In this document: positions 1-8,463 of the stretch, piece by piece
Position numbering within the stretch: position 1 is the first letter of the stretch
Layout: each line of letters begins with the position of its first letter
Assembly (NCBI GenBank): GCA_963665215.2
Contig: CAXXWW010000008.1
Location: 248,001 to 312,000 of the forward strand
DNA: 64,000 bases
Reading direction: 5' to 3'
Source of the DNA: G963665215 sp963665215
GTDB lineage: Bacteria > Chloroflexota > Dehalococcoidia > Lucifugimonadales > CAUZJF01
Notes under the pieces: model-generated
The model's database searches: none
Told to the model about the DNA's origin: nothing
The model's input: only the letters and a program-made list of their open reading frames with translations
Position numbers and translations under genes: made by a program

Positions 1-249
1 ACTCGGGCGGAAGGCGTATCCGACAAGCTGTTCATCGGGACCGCCCAGGCGTCTTTGATCGCCTCTTCCGTCCAAGCCGCGATGGGTCTCCAGACATCTC
101 TAGAGTCGTCGGCGGCGATGGCGACCCAGCAGTTCAGCCTCTTGGACCCCAGTGCGCAGCAGGCCGCGCCCGGGGGAGAACAGAAAGAGGCGGGGTCGCA
201 GCCGGGACTTCCCGCCGACAACACGCCCGGGGCCGAGGACCAGAGCTAG
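1..249 (+). CDS. C-terminal end of an unrecognised protein (5' end outside window)
   Basis: The frame is open from the first base and stops at TAG 247-249, so only the last 82 residues of a longer protein are visible. They are rich in Ala, Gln, Ser and Pro, and the final 30 residues are polar and low-complexity (PGGEQKEAG, PADNTPGAEDQS), which suggests a disordered tail. There is no cysteine, no membrane segment and no motif I can place. It converges on the YciI-like gene that follows. A chance open frame is possible, but the frame is uninterrupted and has the amino-acid makeup of a real protein end. Confidence 0.4.
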   Translation, partial: TRAEGVSDKLFIGTAQASLIASSVQAAMGLQTSLESSAAMATQQFSLLDPSAQQAAPGGEQKEAGSQPGLPADNTPGAEDQS

Positions 250-300
250 CCGCGGAGGCAAACAGCTCTCAGCTGCCGGCGAGCGCCGGAGCGGCCCGGC

Positions 301-591
301 CTACTTGCTCATGATTTCGTAGACCCTGATGCTCGCGATCATCGGACAGTCTTTGGCAATCTGCTCTGCCTCATCAAGGTCCTCAGCATGCAGGACGGAG
401 TAGCCGGTGATGGAATCCGGTCCCATCGGGAGATCCCTGGTTCCGGAGTGTGAGATCTCTCGCCCGCCAGGGAAACGGCCACCGCCGTCAGCAATCTTGT
501 CGGCGATCGACTCGAACCACTTGCCCCAGGCACCCATGATTTCCGGGGTGGGCATTTCGAATCCGTAATGCAGAAACAGAAACTTCTTCAC
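301..591 (-). CDS. YciI-related (YCII domain) small protein
   Basis: A 96-residue protein with the compact alpha/beta YCII fold pattern. It has a hydrophobic first strand (MKKFLFLHYGFEMPT), a middle Gly-rich turn (GGGRFPGG) and the C-terminal pattern GYSVLHAEDLDEAEQIAKDCP, typical of YCII proteins related to DGPF/PhnB-type proteins. Members are small cytosolic proteins. Some act as dehydrochlorinase-like enzymes or as partners of ECF sigma factors, but most have no known reaction. The length fits the family. The gene stands alone; the IS1380-family element begins 72 bp upstream of its start, so its promoter must lie in that short gap or inside the IS end. Confidence 0.8.
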   Translation of the reverse strand: MKKFLFLHYGFEMPTPEIMGAWGKWFESIADKIADGGGRFPGGREISHSGTRDLPMGPDSITGYSVLHAEDLDEAEQIAKDCPMIASIRVYEIMSK

Positions 592-663
592 TCCGCTCTC
601 CTTGTCGTTGGGTTGTTCTATCGGTCTTTCATCCGCCGCTCGCGTAATTACTAGCTTACCGTA

Positions 664-2386
664 AGCCCGAATCCACCGAAGGAGGGCGTCGGGTTAGCGT
701 CCTGAGGCGGCAAGAAGGTGCTCCTGTGCTTCTGGGATAATGGTTTTGTAGCAAAAAAACGGCCCCGGAAAAGGAGCACCCAGTAGATGCTGCCACGCAA
801 CCACCCCGACCGGATCCAAATCACCTTCGACGACCGCCGCTTGGTGGCCAATGCCGGGCTGCTCCTTCCGGCCACCCTGGCGCGGCACCTCGGCCTGCCC
901 GAACTCGTCCGGCAGCGCCTCGACCTGGGCGATGCCCCGGGGCGGGCGAACACGAGCGACAAGATGATGACGCTGGTGGCGTCTGCGCTGGCTGGGGGCG
1001 ACTGCATTGACGACGCCGATGTGTTGCGCACCGGGGGGACGGCCTGCACCCTGGGCGGCACGGTCAAGGCGCCATCCACCCTGGGCACCTTCCTGCGCAG
1101 CTTCCGGTGGGGCCACGTCCGTCAACTCGACCGGGTGAGCCGCGAGTTGCTGGCCCGGGCTTGGCAGGCCGGGGCGGGACCCGGCGACGGGCCCCTGACC
1201 ATTGACCTGGACTCCACCATCTGCGAGACCTACGGACTGGCCAAGGAGGGCGCCCGCCACCACGGCTATACCGGCAAGCGGGGCTACCACCCGCTGCTGG
1301 CCATCGCCGCCGGCACCGGAGACGTGCTGATGTCCCGGCTGCGCGAGGGCCGGGCCAACACCGCCCGCGGCGCCGCCCACTTCCTGCGGGAGACGGTGGG
1401 ACGGGTGCGCTACGCCGGGGCCAACGGACGACTCACGCTACGGGCCGACAGCGGGTTCTACACTCATGGCGTGGTATCCGTCTGCCGCAAGATGGATGTC
1501 CGCTTCTCCATCACCATCCGCCAGCACAAAAGCCTGCACAATCTCATCGAGGCGATACCCGAAGATGCCTGGACGCCGATTCCTTACTGGATGGACGGCG
1601 CCGCCGATGTGGCCGAGACCACCTGCACCCCCTTCCAGGCCGAGGCGGACGCCGCGCCGGTACGGCTCATCGTCCGGCGGGTGAAGCCGACGCCCGGTTC
1701 CCAACTGGCCCTCTTCGCCAAATACAGCTATCATGGCTTCATCACCGACCGGGACGGGGAGTTGCTCGAACTGGAGGCTGACCATCGCCGCCACGCCGAG
1801 ATCGAGAATGCCATACGCGACCTCAAGTACGGCGTCGGGCTGAACCATCTCCCCTCGGGCCGCTTCGCCGCCAACGGCGCCTGGCTGGCCGTCCAGACGA
1901 TGGCCCACAACCTGGCCCGCTGGACGGCGCGGATCGGTCTGGGAGAGCGGATAGCCACCACCAAGACCCTCCGGCGGCGGTTCTTCTCCCTGGCCGGACG
2001 GCTCACCCGCTCGGCACGCCGGTTGACCCTGCATCTTCCGGATCGCTGGCCTTGGGCTGAGAAGTTCAGCCGCGCCTTGGCCCGGCTGCGAGCCATTCCA
2101 CTCCCGGCCTGACGGCACCGTCGGCGACCGACCCACCCACCGGACAACCGAAGATCCCCGCAGACTCGTGCCAGCCCGGTCCGAGAGAGTTCCCTGCTGC
2201 GTATTCTCTCGCCATCCCGCGCATCGCAGCTCCCGCAGACGGCCATAGGGGCCCCTGTGCGGCGATGAAGACCGTCCGCCGACCTCCCTACCCCAAATGG
2301 AACCCAGGCTATTTCCCCTGTAGCTCCCTCACCCCCCTTCCGCTTTCCTCACGCCGTCCATCGGTGTCCTTCGGTGGATTCGGGCT
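664..2386 (+). mobile_element. IS1380-family insertion sequence, copy 1 (1723 bp)
   Basis: The ends carry a perfect 20-bp inverted repeat starting AGCCCGAATCCACC. The element holds one transposase gene and is repeated with near identity at 25465-27187, 37805-39527, 50512-52234 and 55123-56845, all 1723 bp long. Each end abuts TAA or TTA; here both sides read TAA. Copies fall into two sublineages. Copies 1, 4 and 5 share GTC (Val) in the transposase and ATCGG near the right end. Copies 2 and 3 have CTC (Leu) and ATCCG. Confidence 0.93.
787..2112 (+). CDS. IS1380-family DDE transposase (copy 1)
   Basis: A 441-residue transposase that cuts and joins the element's ends. The catalytic acids are visible: Asp in TIDLDSTICETYG, Asp in TLRADSGFYTHG, and Glu in HAEIENAIRDLKYG. 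The strand after the first Asp (KRGYHPLLA) is typical of the IS1380 family. The basic C-terminus (TLRRRFFSLAGRLTRSARR) probably binds DNA. The ATG lies about 120 bp inside the left end. The frame is intact, so the copy is probably active. Long open frames on the opposite strand (232, 228 and 171 codons) are GC-driven shadows. Confidence 0.93.
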   Translation: MLPRNHPDRIQITFDDRRLVANAGLLLPATLARHLGLPELVRQRLDLGDAPGRANTSDKMMTLVASALAGGDCIDDADVLRTGGTACTLGGTVKAPSTLGTFLRSFRWGHVRQLDRVSRELLARAWQAGAGPGDGPLTIDLDSTICETYGLAKEGARHHGYTGKRGYHPLLAIAAGTGDVLMSRLREGRANTARGAAHFLRETVGRVRYAGANGRLTLRADSGFYTHGVVSVCRKMDVRFSITIRQHKSLHNLIEAIPEDAWTPIPYWMDGAADVAETTCTPFQAEADAAPVRLIVRRVKPTPGSQLALFAKYSYHGFITDRDGELLELEADHRRHAEIENAIRDLKYGVGLNHLPSGRFAANGAWLAVQTMAHNLARWTARIGLGERIATTKTLRRRFFSLAGRLTRSARRLTLHLPDRWPWAEKFSRALARLRAIPLPA

Positions 2387-2418
2387 AAGTAGTCGATTGC
2401 CGACATGTCAAGCTCAAG

Positions 2419-2703
2419 GTGTCGGGCAAGGTGGGCATCTTCCGAGCGCGCGTCAGGCAGGTGTTGAGGCTCCTCAGACTCCATCCAGAGATCTTAGACA
2501 CCCTCATCGCTCGGGACCCTATACCCTCGCCCATCGTCACCGAACGTGGGCTTCGACCTCTTGCTAAGGCCCTGCCTGCAGAGCAGCAGAAGCAGAGTAC
2601 AGAGGCGATGGTAGCTTCCAGTCCCCGGGCTGCCCGGATGCGCTGGAGCGGGACCCATCTCGGTCCAAGCGTTCAGTGGGATGTCGATCTGGTGCTACAA
2701 TAA
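2419..2703 (+). pseudogene. Fragment resembling a recombinase-associated helix-turn-helix protein
   Basis: Directly right of the IS1380 copy. The frame encodes GKVGIFRARVRQVLRLLRLHPEILDTLIA and then PIVTERGLRPLAKALPAEQQ. This resembles the short HTH protein tails found beside or fused to recombinases in mobile DNA, in which an HTH helix ending in RARVTQVL precedes a PxPIVTERxLRPL segment. The beginning of the HTH is missing and the reading loses protein character after about residue 62. I read it as a decayed fragment cut by the IS or by an earlier deletion. The family assignment is weak. Confidence 0.35.
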
Positions 2704-2882
2704 CAGTGTATCGATTAGCCACCGCGCAAAGCCCACCGCATCGCGTTTTGTAGGAACACGTAAGGTGAATCTGCAGCCTCTGTTAAGAGTCGGTCGAGAT
2801 GACAGCATGAATGGGGGCTCCTCCTTGCGCACGCGGGGCCCTGGCACCTGGGCACTGGTAGCGGGTGCCATGGCGGCCTACG

Positions 2883-2971
2883 GACGTTCGTGCTGCTGTC
2901 CCCCGCCCTCGGCGGTAGGTGGGCTTGCTTGTCTACGTAGTGACGTTCGTGCTGCTGTCCCCCGCCCTCGG
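2883..2971 (+). repeat. 59-bp-period near-direct repeat inside the kinase 5' end
   Basis: Thirty bases beginning GACGTTCGTGCTGCTG at 2883 recur identically at 2942, an offset of 59 bp. 59 is not a multiple of three, so the duplication shifts the reading frame of the kinase N-terminus. Confidence 0.8.
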
Positions 2972-3124
2972 TTCCCAGGTAGGTATATTGGCTACGCTAC
3001 CGGTAGTTCTGGCGGCGTGGCGTCTCGGATTGCGGGGTGGCTTGCTTGTTATCCTATTGGCCATCTCGATCAACACGCTGGGTAGTGTCCTAATAGGTAC
3101 TTCCGGATTATTCGCGGCAAGACT

Positions 3125-3253
3125 ATGGATATGGTGTCGCCGGAGGGTTATCCACGACCTGGCGTTTACTTTATGCCAGAGCGAGACCATTACCGATACC
3201 AAGAGGAGCAAGGCCGCTTCGAGGATGACACACACAAAGACGCCAAGACCTAG
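3125..3253 (+). CDS. Possible 42-residue ORF inside the MITE
   Basis: ATG 3125 opens 42 codons that look like real protein: MDMVSPEGYPRPGVYF, then PERDHYRYQEEQGRFEDD, ending DAKT. It is strongly charged, with no membrane segment. Its TAG stop (3251-3253) sits at the centre of the 28-bp palindrome, an arrangement expected if the MITE had captured the 3' end of a gene together with its terminator. I see no ribosome binding site. In the same frame the reading is open back to the left inverted repeat, so it may be the tail of a longer lost gene. No family recognised. Confidence 0.3.
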   Translation: MDMVSPEGYPRPGVYFMPERDHYRYQEEQGRFEDDTHKDAKT

Positions 3254-3265
3254 GTCTTGGCGTCT
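3238..3265. terminator. 28-bp perfect palindrome, probable bidirectional terminator
   Basis: AGACGCCAAGACCT and its inverse form a 14-bp stem around CTAG, preceded by A-rich sequence and followed by TATTTCT. It lies in the middle of the MITE and overlaps the stop codon of the 42-residue frame. The T-run is short, so termination strength is uncertain. Confidence 0.5.
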
Positions 3266-3443
3266 ATTTCTCACTACCGAATTGCCTAGAATCGCCGCTG
3301 ACTCCCGTCGGGAGTCGCAATTGATTCCATTTCCATCTTATGCTGGCTCCGACCTGGATGTCAATCCCCAGCCGCCCACCTTCGTCCCAAATTAGGACAC
3401 TACCACACGCTGCTTAAAATTGCAGTTTTGGATACAACCTTGC

Positions 3444-3475
3444 AAGAATGGGCGTTAACAAGAATGGGCGTTAAT
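3444..3475 (+). repeat. 16-bp tandem duplication breaking the kinase frame
   Basis: AAGAATGGGCGTTAAC (3444-3459) is followed at once by the same 16 bases with a final T (3460-3475). Removing one unit restores the kinase reading frame. Replication slippage is the simplest origin. Confidence 0.9.
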
Positions 3476-5165
3476 GGGAGGTCTGTTAGGGTCCGCCGCT
3501 CTTGTGCTGGTCGGCAGTATTACGGGTTGGCTAAGCGACCTAATGGCAAAGGCAGCCAGAGAGGTCAGCCGGCGCAGGCAGGCAGAGGATACGCTCGCGT
3601 ATCAGGCCCATCTCGTCGAGGACGTTAGCGACGCAATTGTCGCCTCAGACGAGAGATTTGTCACGACAGCCTGGAATCGGGCTGCGGAGGAGATGTACGG
3701 CTGGACCGCGGAGGAAGTCATAGGCAGGCCGACGGTAGAGTTCCTCCAGCCGGAATTCGTCGGCGTGGAGCCGGACGAGGTCTTTCGCCGGCTGCTTGAG
3801 GAGGGCCACTTCGAGGGTCAGGTGATTCATCCACGTAAGGATGGCACCAGGATTCATACCGAGGCCCGAGCCACGGCTCTGAGGGACAAGGACGGGCGCA
3901 TTGCCGGGTTTGTGTCCATCGACCGCGACATCAGCGAGCGCAAGCAGGCTGAAGAGGTGGTGCGAAAGGCAGGCGAGGAGCTGGAGATGCGCGTCGCAGA
4001 ACGGACTGCCGAGCTGCGCGAGGCGCAGGCGCAAATCGTTCAGCAGGAACGGCTGCGTGCGCTGGGCGAGATGGCCGCAGGGATCGCACACGACTTCAAT
4101 AACCAGCTCACGGCGGTCCTAGGGTTCACCGAGCTGTTGCTCGAACACCCCGAGAACCTGGCCGACAAGGAGAGAGTCGCTCGCGCTCTCCAAACTATCA
4201 ACACCGCCGCCAGGGACGCCGCAGAAGTGGTCCGGCGCTTGGGCGAGTTCTATCGACCATTGGAAGATGCTGAAACCTTCGCACTCGTCAATCTCAGGCA
4301 CCTGGTCGAACAAGTAGTTTCGTTCACTCAGCCCAAATGGCAGCAGCAGGCGCAGTCAAGGGGTGTCGATGTCAAGTTCGAGACCGACTTGCGGGAAGTC
4401 CCGCTGGTCTCAGGTAACGAAGCAGAGCTGCGTGAGGTCTTGACCAACCTGATCTTCAACGCGGTGGATGCTTTGCAAAGCAGCGGGGAAATAACCGTTC
4501 GCACCTATGCTATAGGCGTAGATGTAGTGCTTTCAGTCAAGGACACGGGCACAGGCATGACTGAAGAGGTCCGGCAGCGTTGCTTGGAGCCCTTCTTTTC
4601 TACTAGTTGCTTGGAGCCCTTCTTTTCTACTAAAGGAGAAGGAGGCGCGGGCCTGGGTCTGTCGCTGGCGTACGGAATCATCCAGCGCCACAGAGGAACA
4701 ATTCGGATTGAGAGCGAGGTAGGAAAGGGTACAACTGTTATCCTCCAGCTGCCGGTCCAAGTAGGGCAGCAGAGAGAGGCCCCTGGCACGGAGGTTATGG
4801 CCAAATCACGTGCGCTGCATGTTCTCGCCGTAGATGACGAGCCATTGTCGCTTCAGGTCGTGGCGGGTTACCTGGCTGCTGATGGGCATACCGTTGAGAC
4901 CGCGACCAACGGACAAGAGGCCTTGAAGGTATTCCAGGCAGGCGGGTTCGATGTGGTCATTACAGACCGAGCGATGCCTGTAATGAACGGTGACCAGCTT
5001 GCGGCCATGATCAAAGAGACGACTCCTGACACGCCTGTCATTCTTTTGACCGGGTTCGGCGACATGATCCTGGCGAGAGATGAGAGCGTAGGGAACGTAG
5101 CTGTCGTTGTGGGCAAGCCCGTCACACTCGCAGCGCTGCGAGAGGCGCTTGCAGAAGTAACATAG
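3474..5165 (+). CDS. PAS sensor histidine kinase with C-terminal receiver domain (hybrid kinase), 5'-truncated
   Basis: The 563 surviving residues start with one membrane helix (about 4-22). Next come a PAS domain (about 48-155, WNRAAEEMYGWTAEEVIG), a coiled-coil linker, and a HisKA dimerisation helix with phospho-acceptor His206 in GIAHDFNNQL. The ATPase domain shows the N box (NLIFNAVDAL, about 325-334), G1 (DTGTGM) and G2 (GAGLGLSL). A receiver domain (about 447-563) carries phospho-acceptor Asp498 in VITDRAMPVMNG and Lys in VVGKPV. A 9-residue tandem duplication (CLEPFFSTS / CLEPFFSTK) sits in the ATP-lid region and may impair ATP binding. The natural 5' part is disrupted upstream, so this is probably a decaying gene. 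No cognate output gene is adjacent. Confidence 0.85.
   Translation: MGGLLGSAALVLVGSITGWLSDLMAKAAREVSRRRQAEDTLAYQAHLVEDVSDAIVASDERFVTTAWNRAAEEMYGWTAEEVIGRPTVEFLQPEFVGVEPDEVFRRLLEEGHFEGQVIHPRKDGTRIHTEARATALRDKDGRIAGFVSIDRDISERKQAEEVVRKAGEELEMRVAERTAELREAQAQIVQQERLRALGEMAAGIAHDFNNQLTAVLGFTELLLEHPENLADKERVARALQTINTAARDAAEVVRRLGEFYRPLEDAETFALVNLRHLVEQVVSFTQPKWQQQAQSRGVDVKFETDLREVPLVSGNEAELREVLTNLIFNAVDALQSSGEITVRTYAIGVDVVLSVKDTGTGMTEEVRQRCLEPFFSTSCLEPFFSTKGEGGAGLGLSLAYGIIQRHRGTIRIESEVGKGTTVILQLPVQVGQQREAPGTEVMAKSRALHVLAVDDEPLSLQVVAGYLAADGHTVETATNGQEALKVFQAGGFDVVITDRAMPVMNGDQLAAMIKETTPDTPVILLTGFGDMILARDESVGNVAVVVGKPVTLAALREALAEVT
4581..4634 (+). repeat. 27-bp in-frame tandem duplication in the kinase ATP lid
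   Basis: TGCTTGGAGCCCTTCTTTTC starts at 4581 and again at 4608; the units match over 25 bases. It duplicates nine residues just before the G2 box without breaking the frame. Confidence 0.92.
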
Positions 5166-5600
5166 AACGGCAGCGCGCCCTCGTGAAAATCTGGGGCTGC
5201 AATTCCTGTCGGACCCGGGGCATGGCGCAGGGGAATCCACAATTCGAGACGCTGATCGTACGCATCCTGCTGTCGCAGCCCGTCGTGCTAGGAGGATGGC
5301 TGGCCTTGCGTGGGACTAGCCACGACTGACCCGCCAGCCAGCTCTCGCACGCCCGAGGGGGGCGCTAACCGATGGACCACCACATCCGACTCGTATCCAA
5401 GCTGCTCGCCCCCAAATGCGAGCGCCAGCCCCAGTGCCGAAGAACCTGCCGACTACAGGGCAGTCAGATCAAAATGGATAAGATAGATTGAAGGATGAAG
5501 ATTGGCCGGGGCACGGGAGGACAGCTTAGTGCCAGGTTCGCAGAGTCATCTCGATAATCCCTCGTTTGACCTTGTGTTAGCAGCGCAAGCCTTGGGTCGT
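5166..5600. other. Intergenic, no gene recognised
   Basis: No frame in this stretch has protein character on either strand. It separates the kinase gene from the gene-fragment chimera and tRNA-Asn. Confidence 0.5.
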
Positions 5601-5789
5601 TCACGAGACCAGGGCGCCGTCTTTCATCGTGACGACGCGGTCGGCGACGCCGGCGATCTCTCTGTCGTGTGTGACCAGAATCAGCGTGGTCCCCGTCTCC
5701 CGCCTGACGTCCAGCAAGGCCTACAGCACGGTCTGGCCGATGTAAAGCTTGCCGGTGGAAGCGCTGCGCAGCACGTAGACGGTAAACAT
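5601..5789 (-). pseudogene. Chimera of two gene fragments: GIY-YIG nuclease start joined to ABC-transporter ATPase end
   Basis: Read on the minus strand, ATG 5789 gives MFTVYVLRSASTGKLYIGQT, the opening of a GIY-YIG endonuclease (YVL...YIG). An in-frame TAG follows at 5721-5723. The same frame continues as LLDVRRETGTTLILVTHD and IAGVADRVVTMKDGALVS to TGA 5601-5603, which is the end of a LolD/MacB-type ABC ATPase, including the H-loop THD. Neither part has its catalytic core. The fusion point must lie near 5725. This looks like deletion scar material beside the tRNA gene. Confidence 0.6.
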
Positions 5790-5809
5790 GGCACATTGCA
5801 AACGCTTGG

Positions 5810-5881
5810 CTCCGCAGGCAGGAGTCGAACCTGCGACCAGTCGGTTAACAGCCGACCGCTCTACCACTGAGCTACTGCGGA
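5810..5881 (-). tRNA. tRNA-Asn (anticodon GTT)
   Basis: On the minus strand the cloverleaf closes. The acceptor TCCGCAG pairs with CTGCGGA, the D arm is GCTCAGTGGTAGAGC, the anticodon stem-loop is GTCGG-CTGTTAA-CCGAC with anticodon GTT, the T arm is GCAGG-TTCGACT-CCTGC, and the discriminator is G. CCA is not encoded. It is the last tRNA-like sequence before the clpC gene. Confidence 0.95.
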
Positions 5882-6057
5882 GCGTTTGGGGGAGTTCAGG
5901 GGCTCGATATCAGCGGGCGCCCCTAGTGGTGGGAAACGTGATCGGGCGAACCTATTTTAGCATCACACGGCCCAGGGCCACAACCCGTTCGTGTGGGTAT
6001 GGGCGTGGCCACGGCAACGTGGAGGTTGGCGCGAAGGCCCGTACCCGGCTAATTTGA

Positions 6058-6082
6058 ATGGAGGCCGGAATCCGGCCTCCAT
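6058..6082 (-). terminator. Hairpin after clpC, probable terminator
   Basis: ATGGAGGCCGG and CCGGCCTCCAT form an 11-bp stem with a 3-base loop, 53 bp downstream of the clpC stop. On the minus strand it is followed by the moderately T-rich TCAAATTAG. It probably ends clpC transcription. Confidence 0.55.
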
Positions 6083-6134
6083 GGTGGAAATCTACGCTTC
6101 CGAGCTGAACGCCCATTATCATGGCCCCGGCCCG

Positions 6135-8463
6135 CTAGGGGGCCGCGACAGTGACGGCAGAGCCGGTTTTGGCGAAGGTCAGTCCGTTCTCGTCTGCATC
6201 GACGATAACGTGGTCGCCCTCTGCGAACTCGCCGGCGAGAAGCCTCCTAGACATGGGGTCCTCAACGTATCGCTGCACGGTCCGCCGCAGGGGACGTGCC
6301 CCGTAGACGGGGTCAAAGCCCTCCCGGGCAAGCCACACCTTGGCCGGATCGGTCAGGGAGATGGTGACCTTGTGGGCGGCAAGCCTAGCCTCCACGTCAC
6401 GGACTCTCAGATCGACTATCTGCTGTATCTGCTCCTGAGTGAGAGCGTCGAAGATGATTGTCTCGTCTACCCTATTCAGGAACTCGGGTCGGAACGTGCT
6501 CTTGAGCGCGTCCTCGATGGAGGCGCGAAGTCGGGCTGAGTCGTCCGTCGAGGCCGCCTCGCGCAGGAAGCCGACAGGCTCACGGCCTCCCACGTCGGTG
6601 CCGAGATTGCTCGTCATGATTACCAGCGTGTTCCGAAAGTCGACGGTCCTGCCGTGTCCATCGGTAAGGCGGCCGTCCTCAAGTATTTGAAGCAGTACCC
6701 CGAGCACGTCTGGGTGGGCCTTCTCGATCTCGTCGAAGAGCACCACCCGGAAGGGGCGCCGCCGCACGGCCTCGGTAAGCTGGCCGCCCTCGTCGAACCC
6801 CACATATCCGGGCGGGGCGCCAATCAGCCTGGAGACCGTGTGCTTTTCCATGTACTCGGACATGTCGACCCGCACCATGTTTTGCTCGTCGTCGAACAGG
6901 TACTGCGCCAGGGCCCGGGCGAGCTCGGTCTTACCGACGCCGGTGGGCCCCAGAAAGATGAAGCTGCCGATTGGGCCGGCTGGGGTCGCTGAGCCCCGCC
7001 CTCGCCCGCCTGACGGCGTCGGACACGGCCTTTATTGCGGACTCCTGGCCGATTTTACCCGCTCGTGGATTCGATCCTCCATGTGGAGGAGCCTGTCCGC
7101 TTCGCTCTCCAGCAGCCGGTCGACGGGGATGCCCGTCCAGCTAGTGATGAGCTTGCCGATGTCCTCGGCGCTCACCGCCATTTCACTCTTCTTGTCCTTG
7201 AGGACCTCGGCCTTCTCGGCGTCATATTGCTCCTGGAGCCTCAGCTTCTCAGAGCGGAGCTCGGTGGCACGCTGGTAGTCGCCCCGCTGGGCGGCCGCCT
7301 CCTCCTCGTTCTCATGCTGCCGGACCTGCATCTCTTTGTCCTTCAGCTCGTCGGGCATGCTCTGGGAGTCGATACGAATCTTGCTGGCGGCCTCGTCGAT
7401 GAGGTCGACGGCCTTGTCCGGGAGCAGGCGGTCGGTGATATAGTGCTGACTGAGACGGACTGCGGCCTCCAGCGCCGCGTCGGTAATTGAGATCTTGTGA
7501 TGGGCCTCGTACTTCGGCCTGAGGCAGCGCAGCATCTCGATGGCGGTCTCCACATCCGGCTCCTCGACGAGGATCGGCTGGAAGCGGCGCTCCAGGGCGG
7601 CGTCCTCCTCGATGTATCTGCGGTACTCCACCTCTGTGGTAGCCCCCAGCGCCTGTAGCTCGCCGCGCGCCAGGGCCGGTTTCATCATGTTGCTGGCATC
7701 GATGGCGCCCTCGGCGGCGCCGGCGCCCACTACGGTATGCAGCTCATCGATGAAAAGGATGATCTCGCCCTGGGCGCCCTTGATCTCGTCCAGAACGGCC
7801 TTGAGCCGCTCCTCGAACTCGCCTCGAAACTTGCTGCCGGCCACCATGGAGCCCATGTCCAGGGCAATGACCTTGCGGCCGGCCAGCTCCTCGGGGACAT
7901 CTCCCGAGACAATGCGCTGGGCCAGGCCCTCGGCGATAGCAGTCTTCCCGACGCCGGCGCCGCCTATCAAGACGGGATTGTTCTTGGTCCGCCGGATCAG
8001 CGTCTGCATGGCGCGAGCAATCTCGGTATCCCGGCCTATGACCGGGTCCAGCTTGCCCTCACGCGCAAGCTGCGTCAGGTCGATGCTGTACTTGTCCAGA
8101 GAACGGTAGCGGCTCTCAGCCCTCTGGTCGGTGACCCTGTGTCCGCCCCTGATGCCCTGCATCGCCTTGTAGACGTTCTCGAGGTTGACGTTGAACTGGG
8201 CCAGGACCTTGGCCGCGTCGCCCTGGTTTTCCTGCACTATTGCGATGAGGATCTGCTCCGTACCGATGAAGTCGTCGTTCAGGCGTTTGGCCTCCACCTC
8301 GGCCCGGTCGAGCACCCCGGCCGCCCTGGGGGACACGTAGATCTGGGACGACTCGTAGGCGACCTTCGGTCCCTGCTCCAGCGCCCTGTTGAGGCCGTCG
8401 CGCATCTCGTCTATCGAAACGCCTAGTTGCCGCAGTATCTCGGCGGGGACCCCCTCCTCCTGC
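6135..8463 (-). pseudogene. clpC: Main body of a ClpC/ClpB-type AAA+ unfoldase gene, split by an IS and carrying two indels
   Basis: It encodes almost all of a class 1 Clp ATPase: the rest of the N domain, D1 with Walker A GGAGVGKT and Walker B IILFIDE, a short middle coiled coil with a UVR-like stretch (ENEEEAAAQRGDYQRATELR), and D2 with Walker A GPTGVGKT, Walker B VVLFDEIE and the Arg finger region FRPEFLNRVDE. The short middle domain favours ClpC over ClpB, and GFL near residue 620 could be a ClpP-docking loop. The N-terminal 49 codons lie beyond the IS481 copy at 8464-9749. Near 7050 a base is missing, and near 6975 one is extra. The two compensate, but a TAA (7032-7034) falls in the shifted stretch. 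ClpC unfolds proteins for ClpP. Whether the indels are real or read errors cannot be told here. Confidence 0.8.

Larger units (their letters stand above)
3081..3404 (+). mobile_element. 324-bp MITE with 14-bp inverted repeats and 8-bp target duplication
   Basis: Left end GGTAGTGTCCTAAT and right end ATTAGGACACTACC are perfect inverse copies. The element is flanked on both sides by ACACGCTG (3073-3080 and 3405-3412). It carries no transposase and would need one supplied in trans. An 8-bp duplication with GG-starting ends is compatible with ISL3-, IS1595- or IS256-like parents; I cannot choose. The four IS types in this window have different ends, so the parent is elsewhere. Inside are a 28-bp palindrome, a second hairpin at 3300-3316 and a 42-codon open frame. 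Confidence 0.88.
2808..3473 (+). pseudogene. Broken membrane N-terminus of the PAS sensor histidine kinase
   Basis: The 5' part of the kinase gene is recognisable but shattered. ATG 2808 begins a short soluble stretch and a hydrophobic one (GTWALVAGAMAAYG). A near-direct repeat (2883-2912 and 2942-2971) then shifts the frame, and the membrane segments resume as LLVYVVTFVLLSPALG and GLLVILLAISINTL. The MITE at 3081-3404 cuts codons after INTL. After it, INTLLKIAVLDTTLQEWAL continues until a 16-bp tandem duplication (3444-3475) throws the frame off again. Deleting the MITE with one target copy, and one 16-bp unit, joins INTLLKIAVLDTTLQEWALM in frame to the intact kinase frame at 3474. The original protein was therefore a membrane sensor kinase. 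Confidence 0.75.

Noticed and set aside
1438..2246. Long minus-strand frames (232, 228, 171 codons) opposite each IS1380 transposase
   Set aside because: They recur at every IS1380 copy, are Gly/Ala/Arg/Pro-rich without motifs, and overlap a clear DDE transposase. GC-driven shadows.
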